Source: Oscillospiraceae bacterium (GTDB taxonomy: Bacteria; Bacillota; Clostridia; UMGS1810). Taken from it: 5,183 nt of DNA. The notes beneath the pieces are model-generated. The model was not told where the DNA came from, did no database searches, and saw only the letters and a program-made list of their open reading frames with translations. A program made the translations under genes and the position numbers. Where the stretch lies: contig JAJXRJ010000069.1 of assembly GCA_021629085.1 (NCBI GenBank), positions 1-5,183 on the forward strand, given 5' to 3'. Shown one piece after another: positions 5,158-5,183 of this stretch (position 1 is its first letter; each line of letters opens with the position of its first letter).

Positions 5158-5183
5158 AAATATTGTTATATTTATTTTATCAC

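Overview
This window looks like chromosomal DNA of a low-to-moderate-GC Firmicute, most likely an anaerobic gut-type Clostridia member. The evidence is Gram-positive style ribosome binding sites, a consensus sigma-A promoter, an ECF-type vitamin transporter S component, and a radical SAM protein of the type linked to TatD nucleases in Clostridia. This placement is inferred from gene content and style, since there is no rRNA or other marker gene. I see no mobile elements, CRISPR arrays, tRNAs or rRNAs.

Layout. Positions 1-166 are AT-rich and non-coding. They hold the promoter region of lysA, with a near-consensus extended -10 promoter, a possible second overlapping promoter and an 8-bp inverted repeat. 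lysA (diaminopimelate decarboxylase, last step of lysine synthesis) occupies 167-1468 on the plus strand. It converges on a minus-strand cluster of five tightly packed genes. In transcription order these are a pyridoxal/pyridoxamine kinase of the ribokinase superfamily (5115-4285), a small six-helix ECF transporter S component (4268-3759), a short radical SAM protein (3742-3122), a short-chain dehydrogenase/reductase (3117-2365) and an AraC-family regulator with an N-terminal cupin sensor (2317-1487). Gaps are 16, 16, 4 and 47 nt with no terminator between genes, so one transcript is likely. The two convergent units share one hairpin terminator (1473-1504). It overlaps the last codons of the AraC gene, and the AraC stop codon lies in its loop.

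How the genes may work together. The kinase and S component look like a vitamin B6 salvage pair: uptake of a B6 vitamer through a shared ECF energising module encoded elsewhere, then trapping by phosphorylation. The radical SAM protein and the reductase are of unknown substrate. Their position in the same unit is the most interesting open question, because the radical SAM type is normally found beside or fused to a TatD nuclease and none is present here. The AraC protein is a candidate regulator of the cluster. LysA is itself a PLP enzyme, so the kinase product is its cofactor, but nothing in the DNA shows co-regulation.
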